This document shows positions 38,301-50,000 of a stretch of DNA of 64,000 nt, in pieces (within the stretch, counting starts at the first letter, position 1; every line of letters begins with the position of its first letter). The notes under the pieces were generated by a model. That model was given only the letters and a program-made list of their open reading frames with translations, was not told the origin of the DNA and did not search any database. The position numbers and the translations under genes are program-made. The DNA lies in the NCBI GenBank assembly GCA_009741485.1, contig CM019216.1, forward strand, positions 46,756,863 to 46,820,862, read 5' to 3'. Source of the stretch: Malurus cyaneus samueli. Lineage: Eukaryota; Chordata; Aves; Passeriformes; Maluridae.

Positions 38301-40694
38301 TTACCTCTTTCAGCTGGGAAAATCTGTCTGCTCATTCCCTGTTCTTTCTTTCCATCTTTTAAGTAGCATTCTGTCTCTGCTTGTCTTTTAAATTCATTAG
38401 AGGACTTACTCTTCTTTTAACCTGTGATTGCCAAATTTGTCTAAAGGTCTGTGGTGAGCAATCACCTGAGAACCTTCTGGAAACCAACATCATCTTTATT
38501 AACATGATCTAATGCATATGACCCTTTGCTTCCTCAAAGACCCCAAGTGGCTTTTGAAGCAACAAATTGCAAGTAACATGTTGTCAGTTTTCTGGTGAGT
38601 TAATCTATCTACATGCATGCTATGTCAACTTTCATGACAGAATTTTTCCCAGTTTTACAGGTACAGAAACAGAGTTGCTGGGATCTGCTCCATATGAGTC
38701 CCTGTTTAACAAGAAACCATTTATTGTTTTATGCAGGCGGTGACTGAATCGATAGATATATTTAATAGCTTGAGAATGTCATATTTCAGTCCTTTCAAAG
38801 ATCTTGGATGGCTATTATATCGACCTTGACACTCATCACTCTTCATTTAATGAACGTATTTCTAAGCTTCTTCTGCTGCTGCTTCTGCTCAAGATGACTC
38901 TGACACATCCCACAAAAATAATGGTTCCAAAATGAAGTTTCCTCAGGTTCCTCACAGTCAGCAGGAATGCAAGGAATTTATCTAGATCTTCTTTTACAGA
39001 CTTTTCTATGTAGACCTTTCACATCTTGACTATCTATTAATCCAGAGGACTCTGTCAGGCTTGTTGTTTCTGGTATATTTGCTTCCTATTTTGCTTGATT
39101 AATATTTTTTTGCATACAATATGTTGATCCTAAAAATTTAGTTTTGTCTATATTATAATTGTTTTGCATTTAACTCTTCAGAATTCATCTTTTGGTTTTA
39201 ACACATTTTTTTTTAAGAATAATTTTTTCATAGCCACTCCTCTGCTGTTTACTAATTATTTTGCTGGTTTTTAAAGTACATTTTGATGTGCATTACACAT
39301 TCAATTTGAACTTCTGATAGAACATCTTCAAAAGGTATTTTCTTCCATCTGTAACATTTGGCTGACCTCCCTATTCACTTGTATTAAAAAAAAAATCAAA
39401 AGCCTGTGTTTCTTAATTTCTATTTTTTTTTTCAGAATTTTTTTTAATTAAAACTTATCACATTTCTGTGGGTTATAAAGTTAAAGGAATTTTTTTTCAC
39501 TGAGAAGATATGGTTAAATGTCTTGTTTCAACTGTATTCATGTATCCTTATTATTAATTATCATCACAAAAATTACTTGTAAGAGTGATATCTGTCAAAA
39601 GTATCTGGCAGAACACACATAATTTGGCTGGAAAGGTCCGACTAGATGTCATTTGAAAAACATCTGTTAGCAAAACACTATTCCTCTGAGCAAGTCATTA
39701 CTTTCCATGCAAATACCAGCCTCAGAGGGTTTCATGGGGTAATCTCACAATAAATATACTGCAGTAACATAATCTTGAGTGACAATGGGTGGCAATCTCT
39801 TACATAAGAAGAAAAGTCAGCTTGTCAGTCAGCAGCGTTGATAAAACCTGGTTGAGCTGAGAGTGAGAAATGTCATCAGGTATCAACCAGATGCTGCTCC
39901 AAGCTGTGAACAATTGTAGCTACAAAAGGCTTTGCTCTCTCACTTTGCTCTCTCTTCTTCTGCCATCTCTGTCATCAATTTCTCCAAACTTTTCCTCCTC
40001 CTCTCATTAAATCTGAGCTCAATTGCAGTCAGGTTCTCATGTGCTGTGTGTCCCTAAGTCAGAAGTAAGTCAGATAATGGAGAAATTTTTGGTTGAATGT
40101 TTTATCAGCATATCATGACAGGAAACCTTTGAGTACATGTGTTGCACATCTGACTAAATTGCTTTTAGGATTAAACTGGGTAAGAAATTCAATAACAGAA
40201 AGGTACAAACTAGCTCAGGTTCATTGCCCATAAGTTTTTTGTGCCTGTTGCTCTTTGCCCACTACCTACAGAGATCAGTTTTATGAGAACTTCAGGGTCT
40301 AGCATCTGTGTCAAAATCAATAAATTCAAAAATAGGAAAACTGCTTGAGGAGCACAGTGGGTTAGCTCACTATGGCAAGTTCTATGTTTTGGGAACAGGG
40401 GGAAGAAGGAGTAGAAATTTTGAATTGTAATTATGAACACAACCATAGGACGTGATGGAAATAAAATAGTCCAAACTTTGCCCATATAAATTCCTAAATT
40501 ATTTCTCATGAAAAATTTGTATCACTTTCTTGTCCACTTATACAGCTCCTCCAGGAAGCTGTCAACCCAAGATATATAGGCCTTTCCCCTTCTTTTCTAC
40601 TATCATCAAATAGTTTTTTTCTATCTCGCATCTATAAGCATATTTCTATAAGCATCTTCTCTCTGCTTCTAGCTCGATTTGACCAATCTGCTTC

Positions 40695-41261
40695 TCATTC
40701 AGGACTGTCTGCCAACACATTTCTTGAAGTCTCCTTATAGTGATCTTTATCCACAGCAGTTTTTGGGACCAGTACCATCCACAGTGTCTTTGGTCTTCTT
40801 TCTGTCTGTCCTGCCATCCCTTGACTCAGGAATTTCAATTCTTCCCTGGATTTCTCTCTAAGCATTTGATGAACCATCTGTGTCTGACCTAGAGGCGTCT
40901 TATTCTTCCTCCTACTCCTGCTAATGGTGGTCCTAAATCTGTAGTTCTTGGTCCAAATGCTGTATATTTTCTCTAAATTACTATCCAGTGAGATAGGGTT
41001 GAATTGTGAAGAATCATTATAGAGGTCTACAGACCCACATAAAGTGAGAAAGTCAATGACAATGAAATGTAAGGAATCCCTTTTAAAATTAATCCCGCCT
41101 GTCCAACCCAGCACAGCACTATAACCCATGGGCAAGTTTCTGAGCTTCTGCACTCTTGCTGGATAAATACTGGAAAGACGTAGCTCTCTGTGTCCTTTCC
41201 TCTTGCTTACAGGTTTCCTCCTCTTCTTTGTATATAAATTATGGTGGGCAACAAAATACAT
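40695..41261 (-). other. 188-codon open frame, coding status doubtful
   Basis: An ATG-started minus-strand frame running from 41261 down to 40695. The translated protein is basic, with a KKRRKPVSKRKGHREL patch near residues 12-27 and a SRSRRKNK patch near residues 114-121. I recognise no domain, signal peptide or membrane segment. The start context has G at -3 (favourable) but T at +4. The plus strand here is pyrimidine-rich, so the minus strand has few T and few stop codons, which lengthens frames without selection. No splice structure, CpG island or polyadenylation context supports it. It is listed because it is longer than most frames in the window, but I think it is more likely a chance frame. 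Confidence 0.15.
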
Positions 41262-42791
41262 TTCTGGTTCAGTTTGTCCACTAAAGACTCCCTTCAGGTG
41301 TTTTCAATATAACACATGACAAATTACCCTGTTCCCAAAAAGGATAAAAGGTTTCATAAAGTACAATATATTTATATTTATAGAAAGAGCTAAAATCACT
41401 TGCATTGTACTTTTTTGAGTGTGTGTGCTAAAATGAGATAAAATATTTTAGAAAAAGAGATATGCGTTCCTCGGAATCATTCATAAACCCTGTGGGACAT
41501 CCACAAATTTATTTGCAAATAGAAAACACACGTATTGTCAAGTGGTGCCAGACAAGTTTGCTTACAAAGACTTTGGAGCATTTCAAATGTTCATGTTTAT
41601 AGCAAACATAATGCTCTCCTAAGAGTGACTCTATACAGGCATGCAATTGTCATTTACTTTTAAAGCCCACAAGATCTGAAATATTACACTCTAAAATGTC
41701 AGGCTTTTTTAAAAGCAGACCCTCTCTTTGGCTCTGGTGATGCAGGGACAGCTGGAAGACCATGGCTAACTCCACCAGGTCAGAAATGAGGTCCAGGGCG
41801 ATGGCTAGGGCAGGAGAGGGGGAGACTCCAAATGGATGGGCAGGGACAGTCAGGACTGTGAGTGCCCTCATGACCATAATACTGAAGTTTTGCTCCCTTT
41901 CTTTTAATGATTTAATTCTCTTGTACATTGTAAAATAATCAGCTTTTTTAATATGGATGAGTGGTTGCTTAAAAAAATCAGAACACCACTTTAAATACCA
42001 AAAATGCAGCCAGAATAAATGCCCTGAGGTTACAGTAGCCATCTCTTCTGCTCCAGCCCTGCAAGTGTCTGTCATCCTGCCCATCTCACTGCCCCCTGTG
42101 GCCACCGTGGGGCTCTGGGGACAATGGGCAGAGCACTAATGCAGAGCAGACTGCTGTGCTTTCTGAGCAGCTGATGAACAGAGGGACAATATAATCAAAG
42201 CCTACCCTATGGAGTAGGAAAAAAAGCCCAGAAAACTGCTTCTGTCTCTGTATTAGAGGAAGGATTTCATTTTTGACCCCTGCTACCTGGAATATCTGAA
42301 ATTTGAACCAGAAGATGCTCTGTACCTGTTTTCATAGCCCTGAGTGCCTCACAGGAAAGTATTTCATAAGCAAGAGCTCTATTCTTTTTAGCTCCAAACA
42401 TCTGCCTAAAGCATCTGCTTTTAATCAAAGTGATACCAATGCCCTCCTTCAGTGGACAGTGGTGCAGATAAAAAAAGCCGATGGTGTATTGACTGCAAAG
42501 CCCTCAGCTTTCTTATTCCCCACTTCAGATCCTTTGCCAAAGAACATTTGGTGTTATTTCAGATTTCCAGCAACAACCCAAATTTATCGGTCAAAATTTC
42601 AAGGAAAAGCTATGCACAGATATATTCTTTGGGATTCGTTTTTATCTTGTTCTTTTTTTCTACAAGCAATGCTTCTTTGAAAGAAGAAAAAACTAAATTT
42701 TTTCATTCAAGAATAAAATATGGTTTATCATCTCTGGGGGAATTGTAGATTATTATTTAGTGTGGTATGTACTGGGGGGAGTTAACCACAT

Positions 42792-42827
42792 AATTCCTGT
42801 TAACAATGAAAAATGTTAACAGGAGTT
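42792..42827. repeat. perfect hairpin, 11-bp core stem with 8-nt loop
   Basis: tcctgttaaca (42795-42805) and tgttaacagga (42814-42824) are exact reverse complements around atgaaaaa. Allowing one G-T pair, the stem extends to 14 bp. Each arm contains a GTTAAC core and a third GTTAAC lies just upstream at 42781. It could be a chance palindrome, a relic of a small inverted-repeat transposon, or paired GTTAA (HNF1 half-site-like) motifs. Confidence 0.8.
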
Positions 42828-43139
42828 CAAAGTATACCAATTTAAAAACTCCCTGAATGTCACAAATATACACATCCACAGTGCTTCCAAAGGCCATATT
42901 ACTGGGAGATATAAATCATTTTGCACACATATGTGACAGGTTTTAAAATGCTCATTTCTGCTTCAAGGAGCATTTTCTGCAGTAAAGCCATATTCCTTCA
43001 AATTCTATTTAACATAAATTTCATATGCTGTTTGCATCATAGAATAAGCTATTTGAAAACATCACACTTAAGTCAATAAAAATAAGAGCATGACCTGAAT
43101 AATTAATTCTTTTGAAATTAGATGCTAGGCTGGTGACTG
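42828..43139. other. unassigned non-coding DNA
   Basis: AT-rich sequence, with no named repeat and no open frame of interest. Confidence 0.5.
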
Positions 43140-43203
43140 AAGCCGGGTGAAATCAGTGGGAAAAACCTCCAAATAACATTAATGAACTTTAGTGCATCGG
43201 GTC
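43140..43203 (+). mobile_element. possible relic of the 'gacttcaatgg' sauropsid repeat family
   Basis: The stretch gtgaaatcagtgggaaaaac, then ctccaaataacattaatgaa, then ctttagtgcatcgggtc can be lined up with the repeat as I recall it (tgaagtcaatgggaaaactc, ccattgacttcaatg, then a 'ctttggatcaggcc' end). The two half-sites face each other, as expected for a palindromic element. Divergence is high and the consensus is from memory, so this is tentative. Confidence 0.4.
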
Positions 43204-44558
43204 AAACACTGGCCTCGCTGTGCCTTTTTACCATTGTTGCCAACTGACCCGAGAGTTCACCCTCAAGCACTGCTCCCATGGGATTTCTGACGTCCTGCTA
43301 GCGTGTGGTGCGAGCGGTTTCCTCTCAGCCAAGTTGGTTCAGCCCTGGTTACGCTGAGTTGTATTGCTCATGTAACCACAGCACGTCTGTTAACTGAGCA
43401 GCCAGGATATGGTAGAAACTATTCCAGATCAACAAAACAGGTCGTTTTGGTAGTTTCACGGGAGCAGGGTGTTTCTCCCACTACCCCAGCACTATTTTTA
43501 GATGACTGCCCTTCCTTTTTTAACGCTAATCTTCAGCCTGGTTGGTTGACTGCCGTATTATTTTGACTGCTCTGCCCTGTGCACTGCTGGGTTGTGAAGT
43601 CCAGCTGGAGAGGCAGTGCTGGTCTGACTGCAGCTCAGGATGTGACCAGCTCTTACCCTCAAATGAGTCAGCAATTCTGGCTATGAAGCGCTGGGTGAAA
43701 ACACGCTGTTTTCCCCTTTCCCTTGTTGCTACACACAGAAAGGAAAAGGAGAGCTGAATCTGTCGCCCAAGCTTGAAAATCTGACGACAAGAGAGAATGC
43801 AGATTGCTTTTTAAATTGCACTCTGTCCTAGAGAATGATTGACATTAGGAAGAAATCCTGTAAGTCTATAAACCTCAGTAACTGTAGATCATTATTTTAT
43901 ATTCTGTCTGTTTTCAGAAAGACTTCTGCAGAAACCTGTTTCAATTATGTAGACCTTTACTGCCTTATCCTTTCAAATTTTTGTCCCTATTACAATTCCA
44001 CAATAAGGTTCTAACCTTTTCAATATCAACTGAAATATTCTGCAGACTATTTCGCATATCTTTTGTACAGATCAGTTCAGTAAAAAGAAAACATTCCAAA
44101 ATATGAAGAACTTGCAGTTTCAGGTGACAGTGGAAACTGACAAGTGAAGTATATTTTCCATTTGACTTTGCAAACATTCACTCAGAGTTCACTCAGTATC
44201 TTTATTGCCTCTGTTAATGCAAAAATTTGATGTTTCACTGTATATATATTTAAAGCTATGCTAAGAAGGAAGTGAGCCATAAGAAAAAGAAGAACTAAGG
44301 AGAGTGTCCTAGAAGCTGTTCATACTTGTTTGAACTTCTAAAGTTCTTTTGTCATTTTTTTCAGCTGCTAAGAAAAAGTGCAAGAAGCACAGAGATATGA
44401 AATGTCACCTTCCCTCATCATCACCTCCTCCTGTACTCTTGCCCCGAGCACAAGCTTTGGGAAAAGGGAAGTCTTACACAGAGATTACTATTTTGTCTTA
44501 GGTCAGTTCCCAAAGGGCATATTATTTCGAAACAACAATAGCTCGATGGATAATTACT
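43204..44558. other. unassigned DNA with a CpG-richer patch
   Basis: Positions 43200-43480 hold more CpG and G/C than the surroundings (gacgtcctgctagcg, ggtgcgagcgg and tcacgggagcag). An 87-codon plus-strand frame at 43303-43566 matches nothing that I know. It could be a small regulatory element or promoter-like patch; nothing in the sequence decides this. Confidence 0.45.
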
Positions 44559-44650
44559 GGCCCTGACTCTGATCTCACTTATTTACACGTACAGCCAGAA
44601 CAATTCCCTAAAAGTCTATGCAGTTGGAGTGATGGAAATTTGGTTTATAA
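44559..44650 (+). mobile_element. probable relic of the 'gacttcaatgg' sauropsid repeat family
   Basis: It reads ggccctgactctgatctcac, then ttatttacacgtacagccag, then aacaattccctaaaagtcta, then tgcagttggagtgatgg. It follows in order the pattern I remember for this family: a 'ggccctgattctgatctcac' head, 'ttacaccggtgtaaatc', then 'actccattgaagtcaatgga'. The family was probably a non-autonomous element; its class is not certain. The copy is old and diverged. Confidence 0.5.
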
Positions 44651-47012
44651 TGGAGGAAGATTTCTAAAATCTCAAGGCAATATATTTTTAGGGAAAGCAG
44701 AGAGACATCATTTCTACTCACCGGAGTAAGATTTTCTCATTTCTTCCTGCTGTACAATATGGAAACTTAGTTCTACAAATACAATAGCTTTTTAGATATT
44801 AGTGTTTTAAGCAGAAGATACCCCAGATAAAATTTGCCATTAGAGGACTGCACACAAAGACAAATGTGTCCTTCTTTCCCAGTTGTAATTTTTAGTAGGA
44901 TTTGAAGAAAATTCAAGTACAAATGCATTAAGCAACAGTGATAATGGCATAGCAGGGTAAATGTTTTCTTGGCAACAGTGTTTCAATTACATGCTTGTTT
45001 ATATCTCCAGCATCTTGTGTTGCATCACGTTGGCCTCCCATCGCAATCAGCCAGTTTGCAACAGGCTGCACCGCCACGTGTCCTTTAGCAGCAAACTGAA
45101 TTGTGCAACACAGCCACTGCCACGCATGGATTCCTCCTCTTTATCCATCGCCGCATTTCTAATCCTACTTCAAAGGGCATAAAATGAGTAACCCAAGGAG
45201 TTACTCAATGTCTTAGCATTTTTTAAACTACTCTATAGCTTGAAATAATCAAGCACCCCCTTGATTGCTGACCCTGTTTGGGGGTTGACTGTGTTTTGGG
45301 GACTGGAAACAATTCTCACTTTTGTAGATAGAGTGTTGGATTTTGATGTCCTTCTAGTTTCTGATTTTCTCTGTTGCTTGTGCTGAACCTGGACTAATTC
45401 TTTCTATCCTTTTAAAACAAGGAGTGGATAAAAATAACAAGAAAAGTTGCAAGGAACAAGGTCATGAAGGCTCTGTGTATTTGCATGAAAGATTTCACTT
45501 CATTTGGATAAAGACTGTGCAATAGGCTTTTTTTTAATGAGCTGTCAGTGATCAGACAAAACAGATGTACTCATGCTGTTTGCTTGTTTGAAAGAAACAA
45601 AGCAGAGCCATTTCACTGTATTCATTCAGAGAAGTTAAATTTTGACAGAAGATCTGCAAATGATGTCATCATGCTGAAGATTCCTCTCATGGGGAAGCAC
45701 TTTTCCTCTTCCCTCCTCACTTTTCTCTTGATTGTTTTTGTAATAAAACAGATCTCAAAAACTGGGAAAGATTTTCAGAAAATTGTTTACTATTGTTGAA
45801 ATAGTAAGGATGTTGTTTGCAGTAAGGATGACACCTGAGAATAGTCTTTATCTAAAATGCTGTGCTGACATAGGAAACTCAAAGCTCTTAGTTTTAGGAC
45901 CTTACTTCATATCTGATTTTCATGCCTTTGCATCCCAAGCTGGGATGGTGAAGGGGGGAGTGGAACAAATAAAAGTATTGAATAAAACAGTGTTATTTAC
46001 ATCCTAAGTGTTTTCACAGAAAACAGAGGGCAGATAAGATTTTACTTCATTTAACCCAAGAAGGTGCATTATGCACTAGGGGCATGGCAGTTAAGGGATA
46101 GATTGGCCTTAAATATCACTGGGAAAATTGAGTCAATTATAGTGAATTTATTATTCTTCTCCTTCAGTTGGTATGGATCTCTTACTCTGAGTGGCATTTG
46201 TCAATGCTCAGAGCACAGCAAAATTTTCGTAGACCACTCAGCTCTTATTGCAGTGCTGCAACATGTAAGCACCATCAATTCTGAATTCTGTGATACAGAC
46301 AAGGATTGTGAAGTTGTTGCCTTCCTGATGTGTGGTCTCTGTGTAAATCCATTTCACTCCATTCTAGCAACTATATGTCGCTTGAAATTTACTTTTTCAG
46401 CCACTTCATAGATAGAGTTATGGTGAAAGAGTCATTCACCCAGACTACAAAATATTGTTGCTGGTGTCTCACTATATAGGTGGGGAAAAATTGTTTTATT
46501 TTATAATGGAGATAGAGCTTACAAAAATTTCAGAATAATAATATAGAAACATCTTTCTTAGAACACATATGCTATAAACATGTTTCATGCATTCACACCA
46601 TGCAAATAAATGACCATCTCTACTACTGATTATGAAAAATAAAAACTGTCCAGTTACAATTAAAGGGAGCAAATCTCATTAATTCTAAGTAATACTTTTT
46701 TCCTTTAAGTATTTATTCCTACTCCAGCAATATGATTTATTTTTAGCTTAGGCTGGAAATTTGGTTGTTATAGAGTTGTCAAAACAATAAAGATCTCATC
46801 AGCATTGCTTTTAAAATCATAAAGCATTGCTCTTTTCTTAGCCATGAGTCACATGGATCTTTGGGGGAAAAACGTCCATATTTTTTAAGCTGTACTGATT
46901 TAGTACAGTTTTCCTTCAGAAATACTGCTTTCTGAGTCAATGCTTGTGGGAATATATTGTTTCAAAGTACTTCATGGGATATAATTTTCAAAGGGATATA
47001 TGAAAACCATAC
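44651..47012. other. unassigned non-coding DNA
   Basis: Contains a 115-codon plus-strand frame at 46064-46411 without recognisable domains. A CpG-richer block at 45010-45160 holds an E-box CACGTG (45075-45080). A short hairpin (46887-46896 with 46902-46911) surrounds gattt. Confidence 0.5.
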
Positions 47013-47053
47013 ACTTCCGATTGACATTAATGGGGAGTTGTGTGGCTCAGCCC
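47013..47053 (+). mobile_element. possible short relic of the 'gacttcaatgg' repeat family
   Basis: The segment 'cgattgacattaatggggag' followed by ttgtgtggctcagccc resembles the 'cattgacttcaatgggag' core with a 'ttgtg..ctcagccc' continuation. It is only about 40 bp, so a chance match is possible. Confidence 0.35.
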
Positions 47054-50000
47054 AGCTTTGAACATTCTGGTTAGAAGTTTATATCTTAGTGAGCTGCACA
47101 TGGCTCCCCTGCTCTAAGCAGATGGTGTTCCTATGGATTGCAGAAGAGCCTGCTGTGGATCAGCAGACACCATGTTGAATGTTTCTTTCTACTGTACACT
47201 TCATAGGTAACTCTACTAGGACAGAGGGACCTTTTCTCTATTAAATATCACATTTCATAGGCTTATCTCTTTAATTATACATTATAGCTATCTATTATAA
47301 TACAGGAAACTTCCTCATGCAAAATCAATATTTCCTTGTTCGCAGTAACTCCATAATTGCTGCCAAGTTGCCTAAATTGCTATTGTGTTACATTTTTATC
47401 AGACCTGCATCCTACCGTGGAAAGTGCTCAGTTAGCTTTCTAGTTATTATTTCAGTTAGCATCTGCATGCTCTGTGAAAGACTTTCTGGCTTGTCTGTGC
47501 CCCAGGTGATACAGGACGATAAAGCATTGCATAATTGCAGCGCACATCCCTTGAAATTGGGAATGGGATAATGGGAATCCATGCAATGCTGAGTGGAAGG
47601 AGGCTAATGGCAGTGTGGTAAGTTATAGGAAAAATTACTGCTTGAGCAACAGGATACCATGAATTGGCATTCACATTTGCTAGCCTTGAGCTGGAAGCTG
47701 TTACGAGTAAGGTATAAATTAGCTCACATGACATGACATATTAGCATTGATGGCATTATTTATCTGTATTTTCCTGCTAGATATCTAAGCAAATGATCTT
47801 TCTGAAATGTGAATTTATCAACTTTCTTTTTCTCACTGCAGAACACTAAAATGCAACATGTACAGAAAGGCAAGGGGCCTCCTGGTGCTGATCATTTCCA
47901 TGATTAGGATAACAATCAGCACTAGAAGGATTCCATGAGGCTTTTCAACCAACCAAAAAAAAAAAAAAAATCAACAGATCTCCCTTCTCCTCGTATCTCT
48001 GCAGGTGTTCAAAGAATCCAAGTTATTTTATTCCAGATATTAGTGTTGCCAACTAATTGTTTTTATAACAATAGCTTATGCAGAGCGTGGGAAACCAGAC
48101 TTTTATGTTTTCACTGCCTGTGTCCTGATTCAGGACTCAGCAGAGATCCAAGATGTGCTATAAGCCTCTGGTATCATGACTAAACTGCAAGGTCTGTAAC
48201 ACTTGATAATGCACAACAGAAAGATGAATTTAATACCTGTATTTTTATTGATGGGGACAGTAGAGATAAAGGTTTAAAAGAAGAAAACATGTTTAAAGAG
48301 CAGAGTTTTTTTGTTCTGACCATCTATTACTTAGTGGTACACATGTTAATTGTCTGTTTAAAATGGTTATAAACTCGCCAAAAGCAATAGAGCTGAATGT
48401 AGTTAAGCTCCAACTGCAAAAGCAGGACAGGTTTTCTAATTTACTTGAATGACAGAAAAGATGGGTGGAATAGCTTCACCAGCCTTGTGTTTCTCTTTCT
48501 TGGAAATCAGTGAGTGTCTTGCATTAGAATCTGTGACCTCTGGAGCAATGTCCAAAGGCGACATCTTTACAAATCATCCTAAGCAAACTGAATCATGACT
48601 CTTGACCAGAATACCACTGAGGTCAGGAGGGTTTAAAATTTGGTTTTGTAGTGGAATCTTGTATCTCATCATATATTCCATCATAAAAATGTTACTTTTA
48701 TTAGTAAAATATTTGTAATACTTACTTCTGGGAGAAAGAAAAAATGTTCATTCAATAAATAGTATTGTTACAATAGTTTTATGTACTATATCAAATTGAG
48801 AAGGTGTCGCTGCCTTAAGAACCTTTTGTTCTTCAAAAATTGTAATCTTTCTTTTTAAGCATCAATAAAAATTATGACGAGTGAAATATGCTTTTCAAAA
48901 TGTTCTCATTTTTATAGGTCAGAAGATGTAATTGGGAATTTGGTTTTAGCAAAACTTAAATTTTATTACATATTTTGCTCATAAATATTGCTGAGAATTT
49001 TCGTTAGCAGATAAATAATATGGGTGCCTTTTTTTGTTCATTGATATCTTTATTACACCTTTTCTCTAGAAATCAGATATCTTGAAAGGCCATTGTAAAA
49101 TGGGATCCTCAATTTTTAAGAAGCAGAAAGAATATGACACTATAAAACCAAAATGTTTAATCTGATAGTCAAAACTTTCATTTACATTTTTAATTCTTAA
49201 CTCTTGCATAATCAACAAGAAAAACAACAGCAAATAGCAAGCTTGTGCTTTAAATATTTGCAAACTGAAGAGCTTAAATCACCTTATTAGCTTAAATTCA
49301 TAAAAGAAGTCATAAATTCAAAGAAGAATAGACTTTAATGTGTAAATCAAAAATAATCAGAAAATGTTCAACTCTTTTTCATATTTGTTCTATTAGTTTG
49401 TTGTAGATATCACTGATAGACAGACAATGTATCTTGCTAATCCACAAAGTCTTTCCTATATATCAAGATGATATTTATTTACATAATACCTTTCAAAAAT
49501 AATCCAAAATTAAAATATATTTAGGAAGATACTCAATAATACAGATAAATTTATTTTTTTTTCTTTTCTGAAGGCCACAAAGGCCTAATATAACAAGATA
49601 ATCAGTTCCAGTCCTATTCAGTCATTTAATCATTTATATGGCTAAATCTCATTAGACAAGGGTGAGCATATTTTTGAAACTTATTCCTAATGAAATGGAC
49701 CTTGCATTTCTTTCCTGTTCATTAATATAAATTAGCTTTCCAAAATAATTTTTAATTTTGGCACCTCGGAATGAACAGATTGTTTTGTGGTAGAGAGTAT
49801 TTATGATAAACAATGAAAAAAACACGGACAAGAAAATGCTAATATCAAAATCAGAATATGAAATAGCAACTGGAGGTCTCACATCTGGAGAGGTTTAGCT
49901 GATTATGTTGATTAAAAGACCTCTAAAAAAACCACTGTCCCTGCTGTATACGGATCTTTGCTCCTTTGGGAGTATCTGACTTTCAGAAGAATATCACAAC

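Larger units (their letters stand above)
31428..42791. other. unassigned non-coding DNA
   Basis: About 11.4 kb. Short AT palindromes occur (for example 32304-32324). The only notable frames are the minus-strand ones at 40695-41261 and 41650-42105. 36641-36679 carries a small cluster of inverted CAGAC/GTCTG motifs. 39620-39660 slightly resembles a CR1 antisense start but is too weak to annotate. Confidence 0.55.

Noticed and set aside
38650..38690. 'agttttacaggtacagaaac' as a MIR tail
   Set aside because: Only one short block matches; the following 'ggtcacacag' block is missing.
39620..39660. 'ggctggaaaggtccgactag' resembles an antisense CR1 start
   Set aside because: The match is under 30 bp and is not followed by the expected 'cacctagaccaggttgctca' segment.
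46064..46411. 115-codon plus-strand frame
   Set aside because: Length is within chance expectation and there is no domain or exon context.
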